A stretch of DNA of 64,000 nt from Eunapius fragilis (taxonomy: Eukaryota > Porifera > Demospongiae > Spongillida > Spongillidae), in contig OY811983.1 in NCBI GenBank assembly GCA_963681505.1, forward strand, positions 209,501 through 273,500, written 5' to 3'. Shown piece by piece: positions 1-13,152 of the stretch. The notes beneath the pieces are model-generated. The model searched no databases and was not told the DNA's origin. It was given only the letters and a program-made list of their open reading frames with translations. Numbering within the stretch: the first letter of the stretch is position 1; each line of letters opens with the position of its first letter. The position numbers and the translations under genes are program-made.

Positions 1-1176
1 ACCACTACCACTACCACTACCAATCCCACTACCAATCCCACAACTAATCCCACTACCAATCCCACTACCAATCCCACTACCAATCCCACTACCAATCCCA
101 CTACCACTACCAATCCCACTACCAATCCCACTACCAATCCCACTACCACTACCACTACTACTACCAATCCCACTACCAATCCCACTACCACTACCACTAC
201 CAATCCCACTACCAATCCCACTACCAATCCCACTACCAATCCCACTACCACTACCACTACCAATCCCTCTTCCAATCCCACTACCAATCCCACTCCCAAT
301 CCCACTACCAATCCCACTACCAATCCCACTACCAATCCCACTACCACTACCACTACCAATCCCACTACCAATCCCACTACCAATCCCACTACCAATCCCA
401 CTACCACTACCACTACCAATCCCTCTTCCAATCCCACTACCAATCCCACTCCCAATCCCACTACCAATCCCACTACCAATCCCACTACCAATCCCACTAC
501 CACTACTAATCCCACTACCAATCCCACTACCAATCCCACTATCACTACCACTACCACTAACAATCTCACTACCAATCCCACTACCACTACCACTTACAAT
601 CCCACTACCACTACCACTACAAATTCCCCTACCAATCCCACTACCACTAAAATTTCCACTACCAATCCCACTACCAATCCCACTACCAATCCCACTACCA
701 CTACCACTACCAATCCCACTACCAATCCCACTACCACTACCACTACCTCTACCAATCCCACTACCAATCCCACTACCAATCCCACTACCAATCCCACTAC
801 CACTACCACTACCACTACCAATCCCACTACCAATCCCACTACCAATCCCACTACCACTACCACTACCAATCCCACTACCAATCCCACTACCAATCCCACT
901 ACCAATCCCACTACCACTACCAATCCCACTACCAATCCCACTACCAATACCACTACCACTACCACTTCCACTACCAATCCCACTACCAATCCCACTACCA
1001 CTACCACTACCACTACCAATCCCACTACCAATCCCACTACCAAACCCACTACCAATCCCACTACCACTACCAATCCCACTACCAATCCCACTACCAATCT
1101 CACTACCACTACCACTACTACTACCAATCACACTACCAATCCCACTACCACTACCACTACCAATCCCACTACCACT
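1..1176 (+). repeat. 12-bp/6-bp C/A/T minisatellite, array A0
   Basis: The array is already running at the window edge. It is made of CACTACCAATCC words interspersed with CACTAC words, with essentially no G on this strand. Local variants include CCCTCTTCC at 265 and again at 421, which are 156 bp (13 words) apart. A landmark cassette at about 594-660 carries TTACAAT, AATTCCCCTACCAAT and AAAATTTCC. The 177-codon minus-strand Val/Gly/Leu frame here is a translation of the repeat, not a gene. Confidence 0.97.
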
Positions 1177-1660
1177 AAGCAATTGGTCACGGCACGCCGA
1201 ATTGCCCCAAATTGTTACAGATTGATCCTAGTGAAAGTGCAGGAATCCGTCGCAGCGTGCCGAATTGTGCTGAATTTTTGCAGATTGGACCAAAGACAGT
1301 GCAGCAATCGGTCGCAGCGCGCCGAATTGTGCCGAATAACACATTGCAGATTGATCCTGCGAAAGTGCTGCAATCCGTCTCAGCGCGCCGAATTGCGCCG
1401 ATATGTTGCAGATTGATCCCGCCATAGTGAAGCAATCGGTATCAGCGTGCCGATTTGCCACGAATTGTTGCAGTTTGATCCGGCGATAGTGCAGCATTCC
1501 GTTGTAGTGCGCCGAATTGTTACAGATTGGTTCCGCGAAAGTGCTGCAATCCCTCGCAGCGCGCCGAATTGTGCCAAATTGTTACAGATTGATCCCGCAA
1601 AAATGCACCAATCCGTCGCAGCGCGCCGAATTGCGCTGGATTGTTACAGATTGATCCCGC
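1177..1660 (+). repeat. 62-mer satellite block 1
   Basis: This CpG-rich block separates two minisatellite arrays. It is a tandem run of about eight divergent monomers of roughly 62 bp, each carrying GCGCGCCGAATTG, then (G)TTGCAGATTGATCC or TTACAGATTGATCC, then GAAAGTGCAGCAATCCGTC. It opens with AAGCAATTGGTCACGGC and closes with GATTGATCCCGC, the same edges as most other blocks. Its 484 bp compares with 483 bp for the standard full block. Short frames across it are shadows. Confidence 0.95.
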
Positions 1661-4600
1661 AATCCCACTTCAATTACCACTACCAATCCCACTACCAATC
1701 CCACTACCAAAACCACGACCACTACCACTACCACTACCAATCACAATCCCACTACCAATCCCACTACAAATCCCACTACCAATCCCACTACCAATCCCAC
1801 TACCAATCCCACTACCAATCCCACTACCACTACCAATCCCACTACCAGTCCCACTACCAATCCCACTACCACTACCACTACTACTACCAATCCCACTACC
1901 AATCCCACTACCACTACCACTACCAATCCCACTACCAATCCCACTACCAATCCCACTACCAATCCCACTACCACTACCACTACCAATCCCTCTTCCAATC
2001 CCACTACCAATCCCACTCCCAATCCCACTACCAATCCCACTACCAATTCCACTACCAATCCCACTACCACTACCAATCCCACTACCAATCCCACTACCAA
2101 TCCCACTACCAATCCCACTACCAATCCCACTTCCAATCCCACTACCACTACCAATCCCACTACCAATCCCACTACCAATACCACTACCACTACCACTACG
2201 ACTACCAATCCCACTACCAATCCAACTACCACTACCACTACCAATCCCACTACCACTACCACTACCTATTCCCCTAACAATCCCACTACCACTACCACTA
2301 CCACTACCAATCCCACTACCAATCCCACAACCAATCCCACTACCAATCCCACTACCAATCCCACTACCAATCCCACTACCACTACCAATCCCACTACCAA
2401 TCCCACTACCAATCCCACTACCACTACCACTACTACTACCAATCCCACTACCAATCCCACTACCACTACCAATCCCACTACCAATCCCACTACCAATCCC
2501 ACTACCAATCCCACTACCACTACCATTACCAATCCCACTACCAATCCCACTACCAAACCCACTTCCAATCCCACTACCACTACCAATCCCACTACCAATC
2601 CCACTACCAATACCACTACCACTACCACTACCACTACCAATCCCACTACCAATCCAACTACCACTACCACTACCAATCCCACTACCACTACCACTACCAA
2701 TTCCCCTAACAATCCCACTACCACTACCACTACCACTACCAATCCCACTACCAATCCCACAACCAATCCCACTACCAATCCCACTACCAATCCCACTACC
2801 AATCCCACTACCACTACCAATCCCACTACCAATCCCACTACCAATCCCACTACCACTACCACTACTACTACCAATCCCACTACCAATCCCACTACCACTA
2901 CCACTACCAATCCCACTACCAATCCCACTACCAATCCCACTACCAATCCCACTACCACTACAATTACCAATCCCACTACCAATCCCACTACCAATCCCAC
3001 CACCTATCCCACTACCAATCCCAATACCAATCCCACTACCAATCCCACTACCACTACCAATCCCACTACCAATCCGACTACCAATCCCACTACCACTACC
3101 AATCCCACTACCAATCCCACTACCAATACCACTACCACTACCACTACCACTACCAATCCCACTACCAATCCCACTACCACTACCACTACCAATCCCACTA
3201 CCACTACCACTACCAATTCCCCTAACAATCCCACTACCACTACCACTACCTCTACCAATCCCACTACCAATACCACAACCAATCCCACTACCAATCCCCC
3301 TACCAATCCCACTACAAATCCCAATACCAATCCCACCACCTATCCCACTACCAATCCCAATACCAATCCCACTACCAATCCCACTACCACTACCAATCCC
3401 ACTACCAATCCCACTACCAATCCCATTACCACTACCAATCCCACTACCAATCCCACTACCAATACCACTACCAAACCCACTACCACTACCACTACCAATT
3501 CGCCTAACAATCCCACTACCACTACCACTACCACTACCAATCCCACTACCAATACCACAACCAATCCCACTACCAATCCCACTACCAATCCCACTACCAA
3601 TCCCACTACCACTACCAATCCCACTACCAATCCCACTACCAATCCCACTACCACTACCACTACTACTACCAATCCCACTACCAATCCCACTACCACTACC
3701 ACTACCAATCCCACTACCAATCCCACTACCAATCCCACTACCAATCCCACTACCACTACCACTACCAATCCCACTACCAATCCCACTATCAATCCCACCA
3801 CCTATCCGACTACCAATCCCAATACCAATCCCACTACCAATCCCAATACCACTACCAATCCCACTACCAATCCCACTACCAATCCCACTACCACTACCAC
3901 TACCACTACCAATCCCACTACCAATCCCACTACCACTACCACTTACAATCCCACTACCACTACCACTACCAATTCCCCTACCAATCCCACTACCACTAAA
4001 ATTTCCACTACCAATCCCACTACCAATCCCACAACCAATCCCACTACCACTACCACTACCATTCCCACTACCAATCCCACTACCACTACCACTACCTCTA
4101 CCAATCCCACTACTAATCCCACTACCAATCCCACTACTAATCCCACTACCACTACCACTACCACTACCAATCCCACTACCAATCCCACTACCAATCCCAC
4201 TACCACTACCACTACCAATCCCACTACCAATCCCACTACCAATCCCACTACCAATCCCACTACCAATCCCACTACCAATCCCACTACCACTACCAATCCC
4301 ACTACCAATCCCACTACCAATACCACTACCACTACCACTACCACTTCCAATCCCACTACCAATCACACTACCACTACCACTACCAATCCCACTACCACTA
4401 CCACTTCCACTACCAATTCCCCTAACAATCCCACTACCACTACCACTACCACTACCAATCCCACTACCAATCCCACTACCACTACCAATCCCACTACCAA
4501 TCCCACTACCAATCCCACTACCACTACCACTACCACTACCAATCCCACTACCAATCCCACTACCACTACCACTTACAATCCCACTACCACTACCACTACC

Positions 4601-5221
4601 AATTCCCCTACCAATCCCACTACCACTAAAATTTCCACTACCAATCCCACTACCAATCCCACAACCAATCCCACTACCACTACCACTACCATTCCCACTA
4701 CCAATCCCACTACCACTACCACTACCTCTACCAATCCCACTACTAATCCCACTACCAATCCCACTACCAATCCCACTACCACTACCACTACCACTACCAA
4801 TCCCACTACCAATCCCACTACCAATCCCACTACCACTACCACTACCAATCCCACTACCAATCCCACTACCAATCCCACTACCAATCCCACTACCAATCCC
4901 ACTACCAATCCCACTACCACTACCAATCCCACTACCAATCCCACTACCAATACCACTACCACTACCACTACCACTTCCAATCCCACTACCAATCACACTA
5001 CCACTACCACTACCAATCCCACTACCACTACCACTACCACTACCAATTCCCCTAACAATCCCACTACCACTACCACTACCACTACCAATCCCACTACCAA
5101 TCCCACTACCACTACCAATCCCACTACCAATCCCACTACCAATCCCACTTCCACTACCACTACTACTACCAATCCCACTACCAATCCCACTACCAATACC
5201 ACTACCAATCGCATTGCCACT
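1661..5221 (+). repeat. 12-bp/6-bp minisatellite, array A1
   Basis: This is a 3,561-bp array. It begins AATCCCACTTCAATTACCAC, the usual transition sequence after a 62-mer block, and soon shows AAAACCACGACC, a variant shared with array A2. It contains a ~630-bp tandem duplication: the segment starting near 3,943 recurs near 4,573 with the same variant order. AATTCCCCTAACAATCCC recurs near 2,268, 2,700, 3,218, 4,418 and 5,047. A 1,209-codon Pro/Ile/Leu frame spans it and is attributed to the repeat. Confidence 0.97.
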
Positions 5222-5704
5222 AAGCAATTGGTCACGGCACGCCGAATTGCCCCAAATTGGTACAGATTGATCCTATGAAAGTGCAGGAATCCGTGGCAGC
5301 GTGCCGAATTGTGCTGAATTTTTGCAGATTGGACCAAAGACAGTGCAGCAATCGGTCGCAGCGCGCCGAATTGTGCCGACTGACATATTGCAGATTGATC
5401 CTGCGAAAGTGCAGCAATCTGTCTCAGCGCGCCGAATTGCGCCGAATTGTTGCAGATTGATCCCGCCATAGTGAAGCATTCGGTCTCAGCGCGCCGAATT
5501 GCCCCTTATTGTTGCAGATTGATCCGGCGATAGTGCAGCAATCCGTTGAAGCGCGCCGAATTGTTACAGATTGGTTCCGCGAAAGTGCTGCAATCCGTCG
5601 CAGCGCGCCAAATTGCGCCAAATTGTTACAGATTGATCCCGCAAATGTGCACCAATCCGTCGCAGCGCGCCGAATTGCGCTGGATTGTTACAGATTGATC
5701 CCGC
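5222..5704 (+). repeat. 62-mer satellite block 2
   Basis: This is a full-length 483-bp block. It opens with AAGCAATTGGTCACGGC and resembles block 1 monomer for monomer. It differs by point changes, for example GCCGACTGACATATT where block 1 has GCCGAATAACACATT. Confidence 0.95.
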
Positions 5705-6517
5705 AATCCCACTTCAATTACCACTACCAATCCCACTACTAATCCCACTACCAAAACCACGACCACTACCACTACCACTACCAATCACAATCCCACTACC
5801 AATCCCACTACAAATCCCACTACCAATCCCACTACCAATCCCACAACCACTACCAATCCCACTACCAATCCCACTACCACTAACAATCCCACTACCACTA
5901 CCACTACCAATTCCTCTACCAATCCCACTACCACTAAAATTTCCACTGCCAATCCCACTACCAATCCCACTACCAATCCCACTACCACTACCACTACCAA
6001 TCCCACTACCAATCCCACTACCAATCCCACTACCAATCCCACTACCAATCCCACTACCAATCCCACTACCACTACCAATCCCACTACCAATCCCACTACC
6101 ACTACCACTACCACTGCCAATCCCACTACCAATCCCACTACCACTACCACTACCAATCCCACTACCACTACCACTACCAATTCCCCTACCAATCCCACTA
6201 CCACTACAATTTCCACTACCAATGCCACTACCAATGCCACTACCAATCCCACTACCACTACCACTGCCAATTCCCCTACCAATCCCACTACCACTACAAT
6301 TTCTACTACCAATGCCACTACCAATCCCACTACCAATCCCACTACCACTACCACTACCACTACCACTACTACTACCAATCCCACTACCAATCCCACTACC
6401 ACTACCACTACCAATCCCACTACCAATCCCAATACCAATCCCACTACCACTACCACTACTACTACCAATCCCACTACCAATCCCACTACCACTACCACTA
6501 CCAATCCCACTACCACT
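5705..6517 (+). repeat. 12-bp/6-bp minisatellite, array A2
   Basis: This is an 813-bp array. It shares the AAAACCACGACC start variant with A1, and a related AAAACCACTACC variant follows the block at 63,340. It carries one AAAATTTCC landmark (near 5,936) and ACAATTTCC or ACAATTTCT landmarks near 6,205 and 6,295. Confidence 0.96.
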
Positions 6518-7000
6518 AAGCAATCGGTCTCGGCGCGCCGAATTGCCCCAAATTGTTACAGATTGATCCTGCGAAAGTGCAGGAATCCGTCGCAGCGTGC
6601 CGAATTGTGCTAAATTTTTGCAGATTGGACCAAAGAAAGTGCAGCAATAGGTCGCAGCGCGCCGAATTGTGCCGAATAACATATTGCAGATTGATCCTGC
6701 GAAAGTGCAGCAATCCGTCTCAGCGCGCCGTATTGCGCCGAATTGTTGCGGATTGATCACGCCATAGTGAAGCAATCGGTCTTAGTGCGCCGAATTGCCC
6801 CTAATTGTTGCAGATTGATCCGGCGATAGTGCAGCAATCCGTTGTAGCACGCCGAATTGTTACAGATTGGTTCCGCGAAAGTGCTGCAATCCGTCGCTTC
6901 GCGCCGAATTGCGCCAAATTGTTACAGATTGATCCCGCAAAAGTGCACCAATCCGTCGCAGCGCGCCGAATTGCACTGGATTGTTACAGATTGATCCCGC
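6518..7000 (+). repeat. 62-mer satellite block 3
   Basis: This 483-bp block is of a second subtype opening AAGCAATCGGTCTCGGCGCG. It appears base-identical to block 4, 2,460 bp downstream, as part of a recent tandem duplication. Diagnostic variants are GCAATAGGTCGC, GCGCGCCGTATTGCG and CGTCGCTTCGCG. Confidence 0.95.
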
Positions 7001-8977
7001 AATCCCACTTTAATTACCACTACCAATCCCACTACCAATCCCACTACCAATCCCACTACCACTACCACTACCACTACCAATCCCACTACCACTACCACTA
7101 CCAATCCCACTACCAATCCCACTACCAATCCCACTACCAATCCCTCTACCAATCCCACTACCAATCCCACTACCACTACCACTAACAATCCCACTACCAA
7201 TCCCACTACCAATCCCACCACCAATCCCACTACCAATCCCACTACCAATCCCACTACCAATCCCACTACCACTACCAATCCCAATACCAATCCCACTACC
7301 AATCCCACTACCACTACCACTACCACTACCAATCCCACTACCAATCCCACTACCACTACCACTACCAATCCCACTACCACTACCACTACCATTTCCCCTA
7401 CCAATCCCACTACCACTAAAATTTCCACTACCAATCCCACTACCATTCCCACTACCAATCCCACTACCACTACCACTACCAATCCCACTACCAATCCCAC
7501 TACCAATCCCACTACCAATCCCACTACCAATCCCACTACCAATCCCACTACCACTACCAATCCCACTACCAATCCCACTACCAATCCCACTACCACTACC
7601 ACTACCACTACCAATCCCACTACCAATCCCACTACCAATCCCACTACCACTACCACTACCAATCCCACTACCAATCCCACTACCAATCCCACTACCAATC
7701 CCACTACCACTACCAATCCCACTACCAATCCCACTACCAATACCACTACCACTACCACTACCACTACCAATCCCACTACCACTACCACTACCAATTCCCC
7801 TAACAATCCCACTACCACTACCACTACCACTACCAATCCCACTACCAATCCCACAACCAATCCCACTACCAATCCCACTACCAATCCCACTACCAATCCC
7901 GCTACCAATCCCACTACCACTACCAATCCCACTACCAATCCCACTACCAATCCCACTACCACTACCACTACTACTACCAATCCCACTACCAATCCCACTA
8001 CCACTACCACTACCAATCCCACTACCAATCCCACTACCAATCCCACTACCAATCCCACTACCACTACAATTACCAATCCCACTACCAATCCCACTACCAA
8101 TCCCACCACCTATCCCACTACCAATCCCACCACCAATCCCACTACCAATCCCACTACCAATCCCACTACCAATCCCACTACCACTACCAATCCCAATACC
8201 AATCCCACTACCAATCCCACTACAACTACCACTACCACTACCAATCCCACTACCAATCCCACTACCACTACCACTACCAATCCCACTACCACTACCACTA
8301 CCATTTCCCCTACCAATCCCACTACCACTAAAATTTCCACTACCAATCCCACTACCATTCCCACTACCAATCCCACTACCACTACCACTACCAATCCCAC
8401 TACCAATCCCACTACCAATCCCACTACCAATCCCACTACCAATCCCACTACCAATCCCACTACCACTACCAATCCCACTACCAATCCCACTACCAATCCC
8501 ACTACCACTACCACTACCACTACCAATCCCACTACCAATCCCACTACCAATCCCACTACCACTACCACTACCAATCCCACTACCAATCCCACCACCTATC
8601 CCACTACCACTACCACTACCAATTCCCCTACCAATCCCACTACCACTAAAATTTCCACTACCAATCCGACTACCAATCCCTCTACCACTACCACTACCAA
8701 TCCCACTACCAATCCCGCTACCACTACCACTACCTCTACCAATCCCACTACCAATCCCACTACCAATACCACTACCAATCCCACTACCACTACCACTACC
8801 ACTACCAATCCCACTACCAATCCCACTACCAATCCCACTACCACTACCACTACCAATCCCACTACCAATCCCACTACCAATCACACTACCAATCCCACTA
8901 CCACTACCAATCCCACTACCAATCCCACTACCAATACCACTACCACTACCACTACCACTACCAATCCCACTACCACT
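7001..8977 (+). repeat. 12-bp/6-bp minisatellite, array A3 (first copy of 2,460-bp unit)
   Basis: This 1,977-bp array is repeated in A4. The order of variants is the same (CCCTCTACC near 7,142, TTTAATTACC at its start, ATTTCCCCTACC near 7,391 and 8,304) up to about 8,848. After that the two copies diverge. Confidence 0.96.
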
Positions 8978-9460
8978 AAGCAATCGGTCTCGGCGCGCCG
9001 AATTGCCCCAAATTGTTACAGATTGATCCTGCGAAAGTGCAGGAATCCGTCGCAGCGTGCCGAATTGTGCTAAATTTTTGCAGATTGGACCAAAGAAAGT
9101 GCAGCAATAGGTCGCAGCGCGCCGAATTGTGCCGAATAACATATTGCAGATTGATCCTGCGAAAGTGCAGCAATCCGTCTCAGCGCGCCGTATTGCGCCG
9201 AATTGTTGCGGATTGATCACGCCATAGTGAAGCAATCGGTCTTAGTGCGCCGAATTGCCCCTAATTGTTGCAGATTGATCCGGCGATAGTGCAGCAATCC
9301 GTTGTAGCACGCCGAATTGTTACAGATTGGTTCCGCGAAAGTGCTGCAATCCGTCGCTTCGCGCCGAATTGCGCCAAATTGTTACAGATTGATCCCGCAA
9401 AAGTGCACCAATCCGTCGCAGCGCGCCGAATTGCACTGGATTGTTACAGATTGATCCCGC
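8978..9460 (+). repeat. 62-mer satellite block 4
   Basis: This is the second copy of block 3, displaced by exactly 2,460 bp, with no difference seen over 483 bp. The identity indicates recent duplication or gene conversion, or possibly an assembly duplication. Confidence 0.95.
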
Positions 9461-11527
9461 AATCCCACTTTAATTACCACTACCAATCCCACTACCAATC
9501 CCACTACCAATCCCACTACCACTACCACTACCACTACCAATCCCACTACCACTACCACTACCAATCCCACTACCAATCCCACTACCAATCCCACTACCAA
9601 TCCCTCTACCAATCCCACTACCAATCCCACTACCACTACCACTAACAATCCCACTACCAATCCCACTACCAATCCCACCACCAATCCCACTACCAATCCC
9701 ACTACCAATCCCACTACCAATCCCACTACCACTACCAATCCCAATACCAATCCCACTACCAATCCCACTACCACTACCACTACCACTACCAATCCCACTA
9801 CCAATCCCACTACCACTACCACTACCAATCCCACTACCACTACCACTACCATTTCCCCTACCAATCCCACTACCACTAAAATTTCCACTACCAATCCCAC
9901 TACCATTCCCACTACCAATCCCACTACCACTACCACTACCAATCCCACTACCAATCCCACTACCAATCCCACTACCAATCCCACTACCAATCCCACTACC
10001 AATCCCACTACCACTACCAATCCCACTACCAATCCCACTACCAATCCCACTACCACTACCACTACCACTACCAATCCCACTACCAATCCCACTACCAATC
10101 CCACTACCACTACCACTACCAATCCCACTACCAATCCCACTACCAATCCCACTACCAATCCCACTACCACTACCAATCCCACTACCAATCCCACTACCAA
10201 TACCACTACCACTACCACTACCACTACCAATCCCACTACCACTACCACTACCAATTCCCCTAACAATCCCACTACCACTACCACTACCACTACCAATCCC
10301 ACTACCAATCCCACAACCAATCCCACTACCAATCCCACTACCAATCCCACTACCAATCCCGCTACCAATCCCACTACCACTACCAATCCCACTACCAATC
10401 CCACTACCAATCCCACTACCACTACCACTACTACTACCAATCCCACTACCAATCCCACTACCACTACCACTACCAATCCCACTACCAATCCCACTACCAA
10501 TCCCACTACCAATCCCACTACCACTACAATTACCAATCCCACTACCAATCCCACTACCAATCCCACCACCTATCCCACTACCAATCCCACCACCAATCCC
10601 ACTACCAATCCCACTACCAATCCCACTACCAATCCCACTACCACTACCAATCCCAATACCAATCCCACTACCAATCCCACTACAACTACCACTACCACTA
10701 CCAATCCCACTACCAATCCCACTACCACTACCACTACCAATCCCACTACCACTACCACTACCATTTCCCCTACCAATCCCACTACCACTAAAATTTCCAC
10801 TACCAATCCCACTACCATTCCCACTACCAATCCCACTACCACTACCACTACCAATCCCACTACCAATCCCACTACCAATCCCACTACCAATCCCACTACC
10901 AATCCCACTACCAATCCCACTACCACTACCAATCCCACTACCAATCCCACTACCAATCCCACTACCACTACCACTACCACTACCAATCCCACTACCAATC
11001 CCACTACCAATCCCACTACCACTACCACTACCAATCCCACTACCAATCCCACCACCTATCCCACTACCACTACCACTACCAATTCCCCTACCAATCCCAC
11101 TACCACTAAAATTTCCACTACCAATCCGACTACCAATCCCTCTACCACTACCACTACCAATCCCACTACCAATCCCGCTACCACTACCACTACCTCTACC
11201 AATCCCACTACCAATCCCACTACCAATACCACTACCAATCCCACTACCACTACCACTACCACTACCAATCCCACTACCAATCCCACTACCAATCCCACTA
11301 CCACTACCACTACCACTACCACTACCAATCCCACTACCAATCCCACTACCACTACCACTACCACTACCAATCCCACTACCAATCCCACTAACAATCCCAC
11401 TACCAATCCCACTACCACTACCAATCCGACTACCAATCCCACTACCAATTTCACTACCACTACCACTACTACTACCAATCCCACTACCAATCCCACTACC
11501 ACTACCACTACCAATCCCACTACCACT
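9461..11527 (+). repeat. 12-bp/6-bp minisatellite, array A4 (second copy of 2,460-bp unit)
   Basis: This 2,067-bp array matches A3 to about 11,308, then diverges and ends 90 bp (fifteen 6-bp steps) longer. Its distal part, including AATTTCACTACC near 11,447, matches the end of array A13 ahead of block 14. That places the start of the ~20-kb higher-order unit inside this array. Confidence 0.95.
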
Positions 11528-12010
11528 AAGCAATTGGTCACGGCACGCCGAATTGCCCCAAATTGTTACAGATTGATCCTGTGAAAGTGCAGGAATCCGT
11601 CGCAGCGTGCCGAATTGTGCTGAATTTTGGCAGATTGGACCAAAGACAGTGCAGCAATCGGTCGCAGCGCGCCGAATTGTGCTGAATAACATATTGCAGA
11701 TTGATCCTGCGAAAGTGCAGTAATCCGTCTCAGCGCGCCGAATTGCGCCGAATTGTTGCAGATTGATCCCGCCATAGTGAAGCAATCGGTATCAGCGTGT
11801 TGATTTGCCACGAATTGTTGCAGATTGATCCGGCGATAGTGCAGCATTCCGTTGTAGTGCGCAGAATTGTTACAGATTGGTTCCGCGAAAGTGCTGCAAT
11901 CCGTCGCAGCGCGCCGAATTGTGCCAAATTGTTACAGATTGATCCCGCAAAAATGCACTAATCCGTCGCAGCGCGCCGAATTGCGCTGGATTGTTACAGA
12001 TTGATCCCGC
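11528..12010 (+). repeat. 62-mer satellite block 5
   Basis: This 483-bp block opens AAGCAATTGGTCACGGC. It carries rare variants (GAATTTTGGCAG, GCGTGTTGATTTGCC, AATGCACTAATCC) found identically in block 14, 20,847 bp downstream. It is the first block of the large higher-order unit. Confidence 0.95.
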
Positions 12011-12793
12011 AATCCCACTTCAATTACCACTACCAATCCCACTACCAATCCCACTCCCCATCCCACTCCCCATCCCACTACCACTACCACTACCACTACC
12101 AATCCCACTACCAATCCGACCACCAATCCCACTACCAATCCCACTACCACTCCCACTACCAATCCCACTACCACTACCACTACCACTACCAATCCCACTA
12201 CCAATCCCACTACCACTACCACTTACAATCCCACTTCCACTACCACTACCAATTCCTCTACCAATCCCACTACCACTAAAATTTCCACTACCAATCCCAC
12301 TACCAATCCCACTACCAATCCCACTACCACTACCAATCCCACTACCAATCCCACTACCAATCCCACTAACAATCCCACTAACAATCCCACTACCAATCCC
12401 ACTACCACTACCAATCCCACTACCAATCCCACTACCAATCCCACTACCAATCCCACTACCACTACCAATCCCACTACCATTCCCACTACCACTACCACTA
12501 CCACTACCAATCCCACTACCAATCCCAATACCACTACCACTACCAATCCCACTACAGCTACCACTACCAATTCCCCTACCAATCCCACTACCACTACAAT
12601 TTCCACTACCAATGCCACTACTAATCCCACTACCAATCCCACTACCAATCCCACTACCACTACCACTACCACTACCAATCCCACTACCAATCACACTACC
12701 AATCATACTACCAATCCCACTACCACTACCATTCCCACTACCAATCCCAATACCAATCCCACTACCACTACCACTACCAATCCCACTACCACT
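12011..12793 (+). repeat. 12-bp/6-bp minisatellite, array A5
   Basis: This 783-bp array has a distinctive start containing two CCCCATCCCACT variants. It pairs with A14 (771 bp). Near 12,554 it has an unusual CTACAGCTACC. The 3' part from about 12,590 onward is repeated ahead of block 7, so the 4,669-bp duplication extends back into this array. Confidence 0.95.
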
Positions 12794-13152
12794 AAGGAAT
12801 CGGTCTCGGCGCGCCCAATTGCCCCAAATTGTTACAGATTGATCCTTCGAAAGTGCAGGAATTAGTCGCAGCGTGCCGAATTGTGCTAAATTTTTGCAGA
12901 TTGGACCAAAGAAAGTGCAGCAATAGGTCGCAGCGCGCCGAATTGTGCCGAATAACATATTGCAGATTTATCCTGCGAAAGTGCAGCAATCCGTCTCAGC
13001 GCGCCGAATTGTTACAGATTGGTTCCGCGAAAGTGCTGCTATCCGTTGCTGTGCGCCGAATTGCGCCAATTTGTTACAGATTAATCCCGCAAAAGTGCAC
13101 CAATCCGTCGCAGCGCGCCGAACTGCGCTGGATTGTTACAGATTGATCCCGC
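12794..13152 (+). repeat. 62-mer satellite block 6 (shortened)
   Basis: At 359 bp this block is 124 bp, or two monomers, shorter than the standard 483 bp. It opens AAGGAATCGGTCTCGGC. It appears identical to block 7, 4,669 bp downstream. Confidence 0.94.

Noticed and set aside
1177-1660. 62-mer blocks as 5S rRNA, tRNA or snRNA genes
   Set aside because: No A/B boxes, cloverleaf, or 5S internal promoter could be recognised. The block is itself a tandem array of a shorter monomer.
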